From the NCBI RefSeq assembly GCF_011801125.1, contig NZ_CP046171.1, forward strand, positions 7,812,001 to 7,876,000: a DNA stretch of 64,000 nucleotides, given 5' to 3'. The notes beneath the pieces are model-generated. The model did not search any database. It was not told the DNA's origin and saw only the letters and a program-made list of their open reading frames with translations. Shown here piece after piece: positions 36,636-46,264 of the stretch (positions within the stretch are counted from its first letter, which is position 1; every line of letters starts with the position of its first letter). Source of the stretch: Nocardia brasiliensis (lineage in GTDB: Bacteria > Actinomycetota > Actinomycetes > Mycobacteriales > Mycobacteriaceae). The position numbers and the translations under genes are program-made.

Positions 36636-37817
36636 ATGGACCCCGTGCGGAATCCGTATGCTCCCGGAGCCGGACAGCGCCCACCCGAATTAGCCGGGCG
36701 CGCCAAGCAACTCACCGCCTTCGACATCGTGCTCGAGCGCATCGCACGGGGCCGCCCGGAACGCAGCGTGATGCTCACCGGGCTGCGCGGTGTCGGAAAA
36801 ACGGTGCTGCTCAACCAACTTCGCTCGGCCGCCATCTCGCGCGGCTGGGGCACCGGCAAGATCGAGGCGCGCCCGGATCAGGAACTGCGCCGCCCACTGT
36901 CCTCCGCGCTGCACATGGCGGTCCGGGCGATCGCGATGGCGCACCGCAATCCCGAGCGGGTGGACGACTTCCTCGGCATCCTCAAGGCCTTCGCGCTGCG
37001 CGCCACCGCGGACAAGGGCATGCGGGAACGCTGGCAGCCCGGCATCGACGTCCCCGCGGTCACCGGCCGCGCCGATTCCGGCGACATCGAGATCGATCTG
37101 GTCGAACTGCTCGTCGAGGCCGCGGCACTGGCGAGCGAGATCGGTGTCGGCATCGCGATTTTCATCGACGAGATGCAGGATCTCGGCGCCGCCGACATCT
37201 CCGCGATCTGCGGCGCGTGCCACGAGTTGAGCCAGGACGCGGCGCCGCTCATCGTGGTCGGCGCCGGCCTACCGCACCTGCCCGCGGTGCTGTCCGCCTC
37301 GAAGAGCTACTCGGAGCGACTGTTCAGCTATCACCGCATCGATCGGCTCGATCGCGAGGCCGCCGACCTGGCCCTGATCGCGCCCGCGCAGCGCGAAGCG
37401 GTGAAGTTCACCGACGAGGCCTTGGACGCGCTGTATCAGCGGGCCGACGGCTACCCGTACTTCGTCCAGGCCTATGGCAAGGCGGCGTGGGACCAGGCGC
37501 CGGAGAGTCCCATCACCGCCGAGGACGTGGCGGTGGCCTCGCCGAGCGCGGAGGAGGAGCTCGCGGTCGGATTCTTCGGATCCCGCTACGAACGGGCGAC
37601 ACCGGCCGAGCGAGAGTACATGCGCGCCATGGCCGATCTGGCCGGCGACGACGGCCCGGTCGCCACCGCGGCGGTGGCCAGCGAACTAGGCCGCAAGCCC
37701 GCCTCGCTCTCGCCTGCCAGGGACGGGTTGATCAAGAAGGGGCTGATCTATTCGGCCGAGCGCGGCACGATCGGTTTCACGGTCCCGCACTTCGGCCGCT
37801 ACCTGCGCAGCGTGTGA
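36636..37817 (+). CDS. AAA/STAND-like ATPase with C-terminal winged-helix-like segment
   Basis: A 393-residue P-loop ATPase. Walker A is GLRGVGKT (49-56); Walker B is AIFIDEMQDL near 180; a sensor Arg follows in SERLFSYHRIDRL. The tail (about 330-393) resembles a winged helix, with ASELGRKPASLSPARDGLIKKGLI. The layout suits Orc1/Cdc6- or STAND-type ATPases of actinomycete genomes (ATPase 2 family), for which no fixed role is known. It appears monocistronic. Confidence 0.78.
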   Translation: MDPVRNPYAPGAGQRPPELAGRAKQLTAFDIVLERIARGRPERSVMLTGLRGVGKTVLLNQLRSAAISRGWGTGKIEARPDQELRRPLSSALHMAVRAIAMAHRNPERVDDFLGILKAFALRATADKGMRERWQPGIDVPAVTGRADSGDIEIDLVELLVEAAALASEIGVGIAIFIDEMQDLGAADISAICGACHELSQDAAPLIVVGAGLPHLPAVLSASKSYSERLFSYHRIDRLDREAADLALIAPAQREAVKFTDEALDALYQRADGYPYFVQAYGKAAWDQAPESPITAEDVAVASPSAEEELAVGFFGSRYERATPAEREYMRAMADLAGDDGPVATAAVASELGRKPASLSPARDGLIKKGLIYSAERGTIGFTVPHFGRYLRSV

Positions 37818-37957
37818 GGTCGGCGGTGAGCGCCGAATCAGGCTGTCTATCAAGATCATTAGAGATCGGTAGACACCAATCGACGCGAAGGCCTACCGGC
37901 GGGTAACTAAAGTTCTTACACTCGAATGTGATCCTGATCACGTCCGAGGAGGACATC

Positions 37958-39916
37958 ATGGCGACTGCCGCGAAAGTCGACGCCACCGAAGAACAGGCCC
38001 GCGCCCTGGTCGAGGAATCCCGCGAAACCACCTGGGCCAAACCATCGTTCGCCAAGGAGATGTTTCTCGGCCGGTTCCGGCTCGACCTGATCCACCCCTA
38101 CCCGCGGCCCAGCGCGGAGGACACCGCGCGTACCGACGCCTACCTGGCCCGGCTGCGGCCGTTCTGCGAGTCCATCGACGGCCGGGTGATCGAAACCGAG
38201 GGGCGGATCCCGGACGAATACGTCAAGGGGCTGGCCGAACTCGGTTGCTTCGGCCTCAAAATCCCGCAATCCCATGGTGGACAAGGGCTTTCCCAGTTCG
38301 GCTACAACCGCGCGTTGATGCTCGTCGGCTCCGCGCACCCCAGCCTCGGCGTGTTGCTCTCGGCGCACCAATCGATCGGCGTCCCCGAACCGCTCAAGCT
38401 CGCGGGCACCGCCGAGCAGAAGGCCGAATTCCTGCCCCGCTGCGCCGCGGGCGCGGTGAGCGCGTTCCTGCTCACCGAACCCGACGTCGGATCCGACCCC
38501 GCCAGAATGGCCAGCACCGCGGTGCCGACCGATGACGGCGAGGCGTACCTGCTCAACGGCGTGAAACTGTGGACGACCAATGGTGTTGTCGCCGAACTGC
38601 TCGTGGTGATGGCGCGGGTGCCCAAGAGCGAGGGCCACCGCGGCGGCATCTCCGCCTTCGTCGTCGAGGCCGACTCGCCGGGCATCACGGTGGAGCGGCG
38701 CAACGCCTTCATGGGTCTGCGCGGCATCGAGAACGGCGTCACCAGGATGCACGACGTGCGGGTGCCTAAGGCCAACCTGATCGGCCGCGAGGGCGAGGGC
38801 CTCAAGATCGCGCTCACCACCCTGAACGCGGGCCGCCTTGCCATTCCCGCGCTGTGCACCGCCTCGGCGAAATGGTCGCTGAAGATCGCCAGGGAGTGGA
38901 GCGCGGCGCGGGTGCAATGGGGCAAGCCGGTCGGCGAGCACGAGGCGGTCGGACAGAAGATATCCTTCATCGCCGCAACGACTTACGCGCTGGAGGCGGC
39001 ACTCGACCTGTCCGCGGCCATGTGCGACGAGGCGCGCAACGACATCCGGATCGAGGCGGCACTCGCCAAACTGTGGGCCAGCGAGATGAGCTGCGCCATC
39101 GCCGACGAGCTGGTGCAGATTCGGGGCGGACGCGGGTACGAGACGGCGGCCTCACTCGCGGCACGTGGCGAACGCGCCGTCGGCGCCGAACAACTCGTCC
39201 GCGATCTGCGCATCAACCGCATCTTCGAAGGCTCGAGCGAGATCATGCGGCTACTGATCGCCAGGGAAATGGCCGACGCGCACATGAGCGCCGCCGGCGC
39301 GCTGGTCGACCGCAAAGCCGAGTTCAAGGACAAGGCGAAGGCGGCGGTCGGCGCGGCGGGGTTCTACGCCAAGTGGTTCCCGCAGTTGGCGGTCGGCGCG
39401 GGCAGCACACCGGCGACGTTCTCCGAATTCGGTGTTCTGGCAAAGCATTTGCGCTTTGTCGAGCGCAGCTCGCGCAAGCAGGCGCGGTCGCTGATGTACG
39501 CCATGGGCCGCTGGCAGGCCGGGCTGGAGTACAAGCAGAACTTCCTCGGCCGCATCGTCGACATCGCGGCCGAGCTGTTCGCCATCTCGGCATCCTGCGT
39601 GCGGGCGCACGCCCTGCGCGCCGCGGCCGCCCCCGAGGCCGCGGCCGCCGAGGAACTCGCCGACGTCTTCGCCAAACAGTCCCGCGTCCGCGTGCGCAAA
39701 CTGTTCGACTCCCTCTGGGACAACACCGACGCCGAAGACCACACCCTCACCCGCGCGGTCCTCGACGGCCGCTACACCTGGCTCGAAGCGGGCGTCTTCG
39801 ACCCGAGCGAAGGCACCGGCCCCTGGATCGCCGAATGGCAGGTAGGCCCCTCCACCGAACAAAACCTCCTGCGCCCCTTCCTCCCCTCCACCCGCACCCC
39901 CCACCAAACCACCTGA
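37958..39916 (+). CDS. fadE10: Acyl-CoA dehydrogenase FadE10-like
   Basis: A 652-residue flavoprotein, longer than usual acyl-CoA dehydrogenases (about 380) because of an extended C-terminal region. Motifs: FLLTEPDVGSDPARM (FAD contacts), QIRGGRGYETA and RIFEGSSEIMRLLIARE, where the Glu lies in the catalytic-base loop of the family. It follows M. tuberculosis FadE10 over the whole length as remembered, including VKLWTTNGVVA. It should introduce a double bond into an acyl-CoA, passing electrons to ETF. ATG 37958 behind GAGGAGG. The last 100 bases have an unusual run of C-ending codons. Confidence 0.9.
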   Translation: MATAAKVDATEEQARALVEESRETTWAKPSFAKEMFLGRFRLDLIHPYPRPSAEDTARTDAYLARLRPFCESIDGRVIETEGRIPDEYVKGLAELGCFGLKIPQSHGGQGLSQFGYNRALMLVGSAHPSLGVLLSAHQSIGVPEPLKLAGTAEQKAEFLPRCAAGAVSAFLLTEPDVGSDPARMASTAVPTDDGEAYLLNGVKLWTTNGVVAELLVVMARVPKSEGHRGGISAFVVEADSPGITVERRNAFMGLRGIENGVTRMHDVRVPKANLIGREGEGLKIALTTLNAGRLAIPALCTASAKWSLKIAREWSAARVQWGKPVGEHEAVGQKISFIAATTYALEAALDLSAAMCDEARNDIRIEAALAKLWASEMSCAIADELVQIRGGRGYETAASLAARGERAVGAEQLVRDLRINRIFEGSSEIMRLLIAREMADAHMSAAGALVDRKAEFKDKAKAAVGAAGFYAKWFPQLAVGAGSTPATFSEFGVLAKHLRFVERSSRKQARSLMYAMGRWQAGLEYKQNFLGRIVDIAAELFAISASCVRAHALRAAAAPEAAAAEELADVFAKQSRVRVRKLFDSLWDNTDAEDHTLTRAVLDGRYTWLEAGVFDPSEGTGPWIAEWQVGPSTEQNLLRPFLPSTRTPHQTT

Positions 39917-40269
39917 CCCCCACCCCGGGGCCGCGCTCACCACGGCGTACCCGACCGCGACCCCGGGGCAGGCGTTTCGTCGGTAGGTCGATGTGCGCGT
40001 CAGCAGGGGATTATCTGGCGATCTTTTGGAATTGCTAGAGAGCTGTAGATATTGATGGCTGGTGGAAGTAGGGGTTTCTAAGGCAATCTAGATTTGGGGG
40101 TATAGAGATGTAGATTTTGGGGAGGAGGGGGTGGGGGTGGGGGTACGTGTCGGCTTCAGTTGGACAACTTGTGCATAACGCCTGGTATGTGGGGGTAACG
40201 GGGCGGAAATATCTATCGACAACCGGGCAAGAACGATCCGCTTGGATGCACCCTCCACAGGAGGTCGTC
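39917..40269. other. AT-richer intergenic region upstream of the hydrolase gene
   Basis: About 350 bases. After a C-rich start, bases 40010-40120 are unusually AT-rich for this genome with repeated TAGAT and TAGAG words. It contains the G-run tract at 40119-40143. A minus-strand frame at 40035-40277 has no family resemblance and is not called. Confidence 0.5.
40119..40143 (+). promoter_or_regulatory. Putative G-quadruplex-forming G-run tract
   Basis: Four G-runs of 4, 5, 5 and 5 bases are separated by AGGA, T and T, on the plus strand 127 bases before the hydrolase start. The very short loops would give a stable parallel quadruplex in DNA or in the leader RNA. Confidence 0.5.
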
Positions 40270-41247
40270 ATGTCCATGACTATTTCGCGCTGTGCGGCCG
40301 ACTACGACGGCCATCGCGTCACGGTGACGGCCGCGGACGGCGTCCCACTGTCGGTCCGCGTGTTCGGCGCGGATACCGCGCCGGTGACCATCGTGTTCGC
40401 GCACGGACACTGCTTACGCACCGAATCCTGGGCGTTCCTGCGCGAGCAGCTGCTGCGTCAGTGGGGCACGGCAGGCGGCTCGGCGGTCAAGATGGTGTTC
40501 TACGACCACCGCGGGCACGGGGAGTCCGGCGAGGCCCACCCCTCGACGTACACCATCGACCAGCTCGGACACGACCTCGACACCGTGCTGCGCACGGTCG
40601 CCCCGACCGGTCCGGTCGTGCTGATCGGGCATTCGATGGGGGCGATGGTCGTGCTGGCCTACGCGCGGCTGTTCCCGGCGGCGATCGGCACCCGCATCGT
40701 CGGTGTCGGGCTGATCGCCGGCGCCGCCAACGGCCTCACCGAGGTCGGTCTCGGCCGCTTCCTCAAGCGCCGCGCGGTGCGCTCGCTGCAGGTGGCGGTG
40801 GTGCGCGCGCCCCGGGTGATGCAGGGCTCCAAGCGGATGTCGCGGCGGATCTTCGAGCCGATCATGCGCGCGGCGAATTCCGGGACGCGGCGGGTCAATC
40901 CGCGCATGGTCGCGGTCGCGACCGCCATGCTGAACGACACGCCGCTGCTGACCATGTCGAGCTTCCTCGCCTCGCTGATGACCTTCGACGAGACGGCGAC
41001 CCTGCACCGGCTCGGCAGCATCCCGGCGCTGGTACTCGCGGGCACTGCGGACATCGTAGTGCCGTTCGCACACTCGGTGGTGCTGGCCTCGCAATTGGCG
41101 GGATCGCAGCTGGTTCCGCTGGAGGGCGCGGGACACAGCGTGATCTTCGAACGCGCCGAAGAGGTGGCGCTGTCCATCGTCGGGCTGGTCGATCAGGTCG
41201 TCGGCCATCTGCGCGGGCAGGGCCCGGAATACGCGGTCGCCGGCTGA
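40270..41247 (+). CDS. Alpha/beta hydrolase
   Basis: A 325-residue alpha/beta hydrolase. The nucleophile elbow is GHSMGA (Ser122), HG of the oxyanion region is FAHGHCLR, the acid is in LAGTADIVVP and the His in GAGHSVIFE. Substrate unknown; lipase or esterase activity is likely. ATG 40270 follows AGGAGG; the frame from 40117 crosses the G-run tract and is rejected. A hairpin with bulge follows the stop as a terminator. Confidence 0.85.
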   Translation: MSMTISRCAADYDGHRVTVTAADGVPLSVRVFGADTAPVTIVFAHGHCLRTESWAFLREQLLRQWGTAGGSAVKMVFYDHRGHGESGEAHPSTYTIDQLGHDLDTVLRTVAPTGPVVLIGHSMGAMVVLAYARLFPAAIGTRIVGVGLIAGAANGLTEVGLGRFLKRRAVRSLQVAVVRAPRVMQGSKRMSRRIFEPIMRAANSGTRRVNPRMVAVATAMLNDTPLLTMSSFLASLMTFDETATLHRLGSIPALVLAGTADIVVPFAHSVVLASQLAGSQLVPLEGAGHSVIFERAEEVALSIVGLVDQVVGHLRGQGPEYAVAG

Positions 41248-41250
41248 CAC

Positions 41251-41290
41251 ACCGGCCCGTCGGCGTTTCCCACCAGCGCCGACGGCCGGT
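41251..41290 (+). terminator. Terminator-like hairpin after the alpha/beta hydrolase
   Basis: ACCGGCCCGTCGGCG (41251-41265) pairs with CGCCGACGGCCGGT (41277-41290), a 14-bp stem with one bulged C. It starts four bases after the stop. No T-run. Confidence 0.6.
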
Positions 41291-41482
41291 CACGGGCAAC
41301 GTTTGGGCGAACTACCGAAATTCAGCTCTCGACGAGCCAGAACCCGATTCCTTCTGTACTGTGTTAGAGATCACGTTGTGTGGTGAGTCACACGACTCGG
41401 TGTCGCGCGTTTCCTGGCAGACCATGGAACAAACCGCTACCCACCGAGTTCGCATGTGCCGCCAGGAACACAGGAGGTATCG

Positions 41483-41770
41483 ATGACACGCAGCGAAATC
41501 GCGGAACTCCGCTATGCGGTCGGCCAGCTCCGGCAATCCATCGGCGCACTGCGGACGCACTATGGCGACGCGAACATGGTGCGCCGGTTGGAGAACGACC
41601 TCGAACGGCTCGTCATCGACGCCGACGAGATCGAGCAGGCGCCGCCGCCGGAGGTGAAGCGCCGGGCGCAGGACACCATCTACGTCCCGGACAGCAAGTC
41701 CGACGAGGCGGCCTGGATGGGCGCGCAGGACGAGGGCCTGGGCTTCCACTCCCGCCCGCGCACCAAGTAG
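41483..41770 (+). CDS. Small conserved coiled-coil protein, function unknown
   Basis: A 95-residue protein with an ideal ACAGGAGG ribosome site. It begins MTRSEIAELRYAVGQLRQSI, an N-terminal helical region, with a second helix VRRLENDLERLVIDADEI. The C-terminal DTIYVPDSKSDEAAW motif recurs in small proteins of nocardiae as far as I recall. No enzyme motif. Confidence 0.65.
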   Translation: MTRSEIAELRYAVGQLRQSIGALRTHYGDANMVRRLENDLERLVIDADEIEQAPPPEVKRRAQDTIYVPDSKSDEAAWMGAQDEGLGFHSRPRTK

Positions 41771-41783
41771 CCGGCAGCGACTT

Positions 41784-41814
41784 CGCGGGCCCGTTCCGTG
41801 CCGGTGGGCCCGCG
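41784..41814. terminator. Bidirectional terminator-like hairpin
   Basis: CGCGGGCCC (41784-41792) and GGGCCCGCG (41806-41814) form a 9-bp stem between the convergent stops of the small gene (41770) and the thiolase (41828). Confidence 0.5.
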
Positions 41815-41827
41815 TAGTGCGGTGTGC

Positions 41828-43054
41828 TCAGGCCCGGTGCCTGCCGAAACGACGGTTCGGCCGCGCACCGTGGAACCTCGCGCCGCGGGGGACATCCGCC
41901 ACCGGCGTCGACCCGGCCGCTTCGAACAGGGCCGCGATGCCGTGATCATGGCCGAGCGCGATCGCCTCCAGCCCGTAACTACCGTTGGTCCGGGCGAGTT
42001 CGTGCAGCATCGTGGTCATGATGCGCAGGCCGGTCGCGCCGACCGGATGCCCGAGCGCGATGGCCGAGCCGTTCACATTCAGCCGTTCCCGGTGGTCGAA
42101 ATCCCACGCTCGCGCCAGGGCCAGCACCTCCACCGCGAAACCCTCGTTGACCTCGACCAGGTCGATGTCGTCGAGCCGCAGCCCGGTGCGGCCGAGCAGT
42201 TTGGCCACCGCCGGTGCGGCGCCGAGCGTCGCCGGGCCCGCGTCACTGCCCGCCGCCGCCCACCCCACCAGGTAGGCCATCGGGGTCAGGCCGAGATCGG
42301 CGAGCCGGTCCTCGGCGACCACCAGGCAGGCCGCCGCCCCGCGCCGGTGTGCGCTCATGTTGCCCGCGGTCACCACGCCGTCGGACAGCAGCGGACGCAA
42401 CGCGGCCAGGGTGTAGGTGGACACCTCGTCGTCGACCCCCTCATCGCGCAGAATCCGGTGTCCCCCAGTGTCTTCCACGCCGGAGTCGACGCCGTGGCCC
42501 GGTTCGGCGCGAACCCCGACCGGGATCACCTCCGCGGCGAAGTTGCCCTGTCGCCAGGCCCGCGCCGCCTTGCGATGGCTGGCCACCGCGAACTCGTCGG
42601 CGTCGGCGCGGCCGATGCCGTAATAGCGGGCCAGGCCCTCGGCATTGCTCAGATCGGACGCGTCCACCGCTTCGCCCTGGCGGCCCGCGGCTCCCGCGGC
42701 GCACTCCACCCCGCCCGCCACCACGACATCGGCCGCCCCGGTCTGCACCATCATCGCCGCGGTGAGCACCGCCTGCAGGCCGCTGCCGCAGCGCCGATCG
42801 GTGAGCACGCCCGGCACCGCGAACGGCAAACCCGCACTGCGCGCGGCCAACCTGCTCAGTTCCGCACCGCCGGGCAGACTGCCGTCGACGCAGGCCAGCA
42901 CGATGTCTTCGATGCGGGCCGGGTCGACCCCGGAGCGTTCGACCACCGCGGCGAGCACGGTCGAGGCCAGCCATCCGGCCGGCATGCCGGTCAATGCGCC
43001 CCCTTCGATCCCGCTGGGTGTGCGGACCGGCGCGACGATCGCGGCTCTTCTCAC
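41828..43054 (-). CDS. Thiolase-family acyltransferase without the second catalytic Cys
   Basis: A 408-residue thiolase. Nucleophilic Cys89 lies in DRRCGSGLQA, and NEGFAVE and GHPVGATG (His336) are present. The C-terminal signature CxGGGxG, which carries the general-acid Cys, reads AIALGHDHG here, with Ala366 in its place. So the acylation step should work, while the acid/base Cys is absent. The start is GTG 43054 behind GGAGAA. It is divergent from the sdh operon. Role in beta-oxidation or side-chain degradation is uncertain. Confidence 0.82.
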   Translation of the reverse strand: MRRAAIVAPVRTPSGIEGGALTGMPAGWLASTVLAAVVERSGVDPARIEDIVLACVDGSLPGGAELSRLAARSAGLPFAVPGVLTDRRCGSGLQAVLTAAMMVQTGAADVVVAGGVECAAGAAGRQGEAVDASDLSNAEGLARYYGIGRADADEFAVASHRKAARAWRQGNFAAEVIPVGVRAEPGHGVDSGVEDTGGHRILRDEGVDDEVSTYTLAALRPLLSDGVVTAGNMSAHRRGAAACLVVAEDRLADLGLTPMAYLVGWAAAGSDAGPATLGAAPAVAKLLGRTGLRLDDIDLVEVNEGFAVEVLALARAWDFDHRERLNVNGSAIALGHPVGATGLRIMTTMLHELARTNGSYGLEAIALGHDHGIAALFEAAGSTPVADVPRGARFHGARPNRRFGRHRA

Positions 43055-43460
43055 GTGGTTCTCCTTCCCCCGGCCGCGTGCGCGCCGATCGGGCGCGCTC
43101 GCGGCCGCTGTCGTGACATCAGTGCACGTCAGCGGGTACATCTCGGGGAAAGGTGACCACAGATTTGTTGCCGCCGTGTGACGATCGGCGCGTCGTGATT
43201 TCAACCCGCGGTTTTGTTCCGGCCGAGCTTGCTCGAATCCTGTTCCGTTTTAGTCGAGTTCGAAGTGTTTGCGGTCCGTTCACCGCTCAGCGCTGTCTTT
43301 TGCGGCGACATCGAATGTGGCGCAAATCACGGGCATCCCGGCGGGTCCGGAATGCCAGGACCCCGCTCGAGCGATAGCAGGGGTGTCGTATGGTGCTGGG
43401 CATCACATTCGATTGCAGAGGGAATCGATCCCCCCGCACAGCAGAGCGAGGCATCCACCT
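43055..43460. other. Divergent regulatory region between thiolase and sdh operon
   Basis: About 400 bases with no gene. It separates the thiolase from the succinate dehydrogenase operon and must contain promoters for both; I see no operator that I can name. The sdh side has a GAGGCATCCACCT leader close to the GTG start. Confidence 0.45.
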
Positions 43461-44291
43461 GTGAGTGCCGCACCTACCGCCACCCCGGAGACGGGGACGG
43501 GCGTCTTCAGCAAGACCAGGGCCCGAATCTCCGAACGCACACTGCGTACCGATCGATGGTGGGTACCACCGTTGATCACGGTGCTCGGGCTCGGCGCGTT
43601 CGTCATCTACGCGACGATCAGATCCTATGTGCGAACGGCATATTGGGTACCGGACTATCACTACCTGACGCCGTTCTATTCGCCGTGTCTGAGCACCTCG
43701 TGCGTCGAGGGGTCCAGTCACTTCGGCACGCCGTTCGGCGAGCTGCCCGCGATTCTGCCGCTCGGCTTCGTGGTGCTGCCGTTCCTGCTCGGCTTCCGGC
43801 TGACCTGCTACTACTACCGCAAGGCCTACTACCGGGCCGTGTGGTTCTCCCCGCCGGCCTGCGCGGTCGCCGAGCCGCACGCCAAGTACACCGGTGAAAC
43901 CCGGTTGCCGCTGATCATCCAGAACGCGCACCGCTACTTCTTCTATGTGGCGCTGCTCGTTTCGGTGATCAACACCTATGACGCGGCCGTCTCGTTCCAC
44001 GGTAAAGACGGCGGCTTCGGCCTCGGCCTCGGCAATTTCGTGCTGTGGGGCAACGTGCTGCTGCTGTGGGCCTACACCCTGTCCTGCCATTCGTGCCGGC
44101 ATATCGCGGGCGGCCGGCTCAAGAACTTCTCGGCGCACCCGGTGCGCTACTGGTTCTGGACCCAGGTCTCCAAGCTGAACACCCGGCACATGGCGCTGGC
44201 CTGGACCACTCTCGGCACGCTCGTGCTGACCGACTTCTACGTCATGTTGGTGGCCAGCGGGACGATTTCGGACTTGCGGTTCATCAACTGA
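43461..44291 (+). CDS. Succinate dehydrogenase membrane anchor subunit (Sdh1-type)
   Basis: A 276-residue membrane protein with about five spans, matching the single fused anchor of mycobacterial Sdh1 (Rv0249c type). It has IIQNAHRYFFYVALL and LSCHSCRHIAGG, His-containing segments suited to haem ligation, and a loop TPFYSPCLSTSCVEG. GTG 43461 follows GAGG. First gene of the sdh operon; the flavoprotein gene follows 30 bases later. Confidence 0.85.
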   Translation: MSAAPTATPETGTGVFSKTRARISERTLRTDRWWVPPLITVLGLGAFVIYATIRSYVRTAYWVPDYHYLTPFYSPCLSTSCVEGSSHFGTPFGELPAILPLGFVVLPFLLGFRLTCYYYRKAYYRAVWFSPPACAVAEPHAKYTGETRLPLIIQNAHRYFFYVALLVSVINTYDAAVSFHGKDGGFGLGLGNFVLWGNVLLLWAYTLSCHSCRHIAGGRLKNFSAHPVRYWFWTQVSKLNTRHMALAWTTLGTLVLTDFYVMLVASGTISDLRFIN

Positions 44292-44321
44292 TCCGCCTCA
44301 ACCCCAGGAGTATTCGCGGCC

Positions 44322-46262
44322 ATGCCAGAAGTGGAACGGCACAAGTACGACGTCGTCGTGATCGGAGCCGGTGGCGCCGGATTGCGCGCGGTCATCGAGG
44401 CCAGAGAACACGGCCATTCCGTCGCGGTGGTGTGCAAATCCTTGTTCGGCAAGGCACACACCGTGATGGCCGAAGGCGGCTGCGCCGCGTCGATGGGTAA
44501 TGCCAACGAGAAGGACAACTGGCAAACCCATTTCAAGGACACGATGCGCGGCGGCAAGTTCCTGAACAACTGGCGCATGGCCGAATTGCATGCCCAGGAG
44601 GCGCCCGACCGGGTGTGGGAGCTGGAAACCTATGGGGCGCTGTTCGATCGGACCGCCGACGGCCGGATCAGCCAGCGCAACTTCGGCGGCCACACCTACC
44701 CCAGGCTCGCCCACGTCGGCGACCGCACCGGCCTCGAGATCATCCGCACCATGCAGCAGAAGATCGTCTCGCTGCAGCAGGAGGATTTCGCGGCGACCGG
44801 GGACTACGAGGCGCGGATCAAGGTCTTCTCCGAGTGCACCATCACCGAGCTGCTCAAGGACGGTGACCGGATCTCCGGCGCCTTCGGCTACTGGCGCGAA
44901 TCCGGCCGCTTCATCCTGTTCGAAACGCCCGCAGTGGTTTTGGCGACCGGCGGCATCGGCAAGTCGTACAAGGTGACCTCGAACTCCTGGGAGTACACCG
45001 GCGACGGTCACGCGCTCGCGCTGCGCGCCGGGGCGACCCTGATCAACATGGAGTTCCTGCAGTTCCACCCCACCGGCATGGTCTGGCCGCCCAGCGTCAA
45101 GGGCATCCTGGTCACCGAGGGGGTGCGCGGCGACGGCGGCGTGCTCAAGAACACCGACGGCAAGCGCTTCATGTTCGACTACATCCCCCCGGTCTTCAAG
45201 GGGCAGTATGCCGAGACCGAGGAGGAGGCCGATCAGTGGTTGCGCGACAACGATTCCGCGCGACGCACACCGGACCTGCTGCCGAGGGACGAGGTCGCCC
45301 GCGCGATCAACGAGGAGGTCAAGGCCGGACGCGGCACCCCGCACGGCGGCGTCTTCCTCGATATCGCCTCGCGGATGCCCGCCGAGGAGATCGTGCGTCG
45401 GCTGCCCTCGATGCACCACCAGTTCAAAGAGCTCGCGGACGTGGACATCACGAAGGAGCCGATGGAGGTCGGCCCGACCTGTCACTACGTGATGGGCGGC
45501 ATCGAGGTCGATCCCGACTCCGGCGCGGCCACCGTGCCCGGATTGTTCGCGGCCGGTGAGTGTTCCGGCGGCATGCACGGCTCCAACCGGCTCGGCGGCA
45601 ACTCCCTGTCGGACCTGCTGGTGTTCGGCCGTCGGGCCGGACTCGGCGCGGCCGCCTACGTCGAGCGGCTCACCGAGCGCCCCGCGGTCTCCGACGCCGA
45701 TGTCGACGCCGCCGCCAAGGTGGCGCTCGCGCCGTTCGATCCGCCTGCCGACGGCGCGGGGGAGAACCCGTACACCCTGCACACCGATCTGCAGCAGACG
45801 ATGAACGACCTGGTCGGCATCATCCGCAAGGAACACGAGGTGCGCGAGGCGCTCACCAAGCTCGACGAGCTGCGCACCCGGTTCAAGCAGGTCACCGTCG
45901 AGGGGCACCGGCAGTTCAACCCGGGGTGGCACCTCGCGCTCGACCTGGAGAACATGCTGCTGGTCAGCGAGTGCGTGGCGAAGGCGGCACTGCTGCGCAC
46001 CGAGAGCCGCGGCGGGCACACGCGCGACGATCATCCCTCGATGGATCCCGATTGGCGCAACAAGCTGCTGGTCTGCGCGGTGGATCCGAAGACGGCGGAC
46101 CAGGCCATCCCCGACGTCACAGTGACGCCGAAGGACCAGGTGCCGATGCGGCCGGAGCTGCTCGCCCTTTTCGATCTCGGCGAGCTCGAAAAGTACTACA
46201 CCCCGGCCGAACTCGCCGGGCACCCGGCCACCGCCGGGAATTCGACAGAGCGAGAGGCGTAG
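44322..46262 (+). CDS. sdhA: Succinate dehydrogenase/fumarate reductase flavoprotein subunit
   Basis: A 646-residue flavoprotein. VVIGAGGAGLRAVIEA binds FAD, and EFLQFHPTGM and AAGECSGGMHGSNRLGGNSL are the diagnostic substrate and flavin sites. It oxidises succinate to fumarate at the membrane. The length is close to mycobacterial SdhA of Sdh1. ATG 44322 follows CAGGAG. The iron-sulfur subunit gene starts three bases after its stop. Confidence 0.93.
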   Translation: MPEVERHKYDVVVIGAGGAGLRAVIEAREHGHSVAVVCKSLFGKAHTVMAEGGCAASMGNANEKDNWQTHFKDTMRGGKFLNNWRMAELHAQEAPDRVWELETYGALFDRTADGRISQRNFGGHTYPRLAHVGDRTGLEIIRTMQQKIVSLQQEDFAATGDYEARIKVFSECTITELLKDGDRISGAFGYWRESGRFILFETPAVVLATGGIGKSYKVTSNSWEYTGDGHALALRAGATLINMEFLQFHPTGMVWPPSVKGILVTEGVRGDGGVLKNTDGKRFMFDYIPPVFKGQYAETEEEADQWLRDNDSARRTPDLLPRDEVARAINEEVKAGRGTPHGGVFLDIASRMPAEEIVRRLPSMHHQFKELADVDITKEPMEVGPTCHYVMGGIEVDPDSGAATVPGLFAAGECSGGMHGSNRLGGNSLSDLLVFGRRAGLGAAAYVERLTERPAVSDADVDAAAKVALAPFDPPADGAGENPYTLHTDLQQTMNDLVGIIRKEHEVREALTKLDELRTRFKQVTVEGHRQFNPGWHLALDLENMLLVSECVAKAALLRTESRGGHTRDDHPSMDPDWRNKLLVCAVDPKTADQAIPDVTVTPKDQVPMRPELLALFDLGELEKYYTPAELAGHPATAGNSTEREA

Positions 46263-46264
46263 CG

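Noticed and set aside
40035..40277. An 80-codon Cys/Pro-rich minus-strand frame
   Set aside because: It overlaps the real hydrolase ribosome site and the G-run tract, and lacks a credible start.
44298..46223. A 641-codon minus-strand frame opposite sdhA
   Set aside because: Same effect; sdhA on the plus strand is unambiguous.
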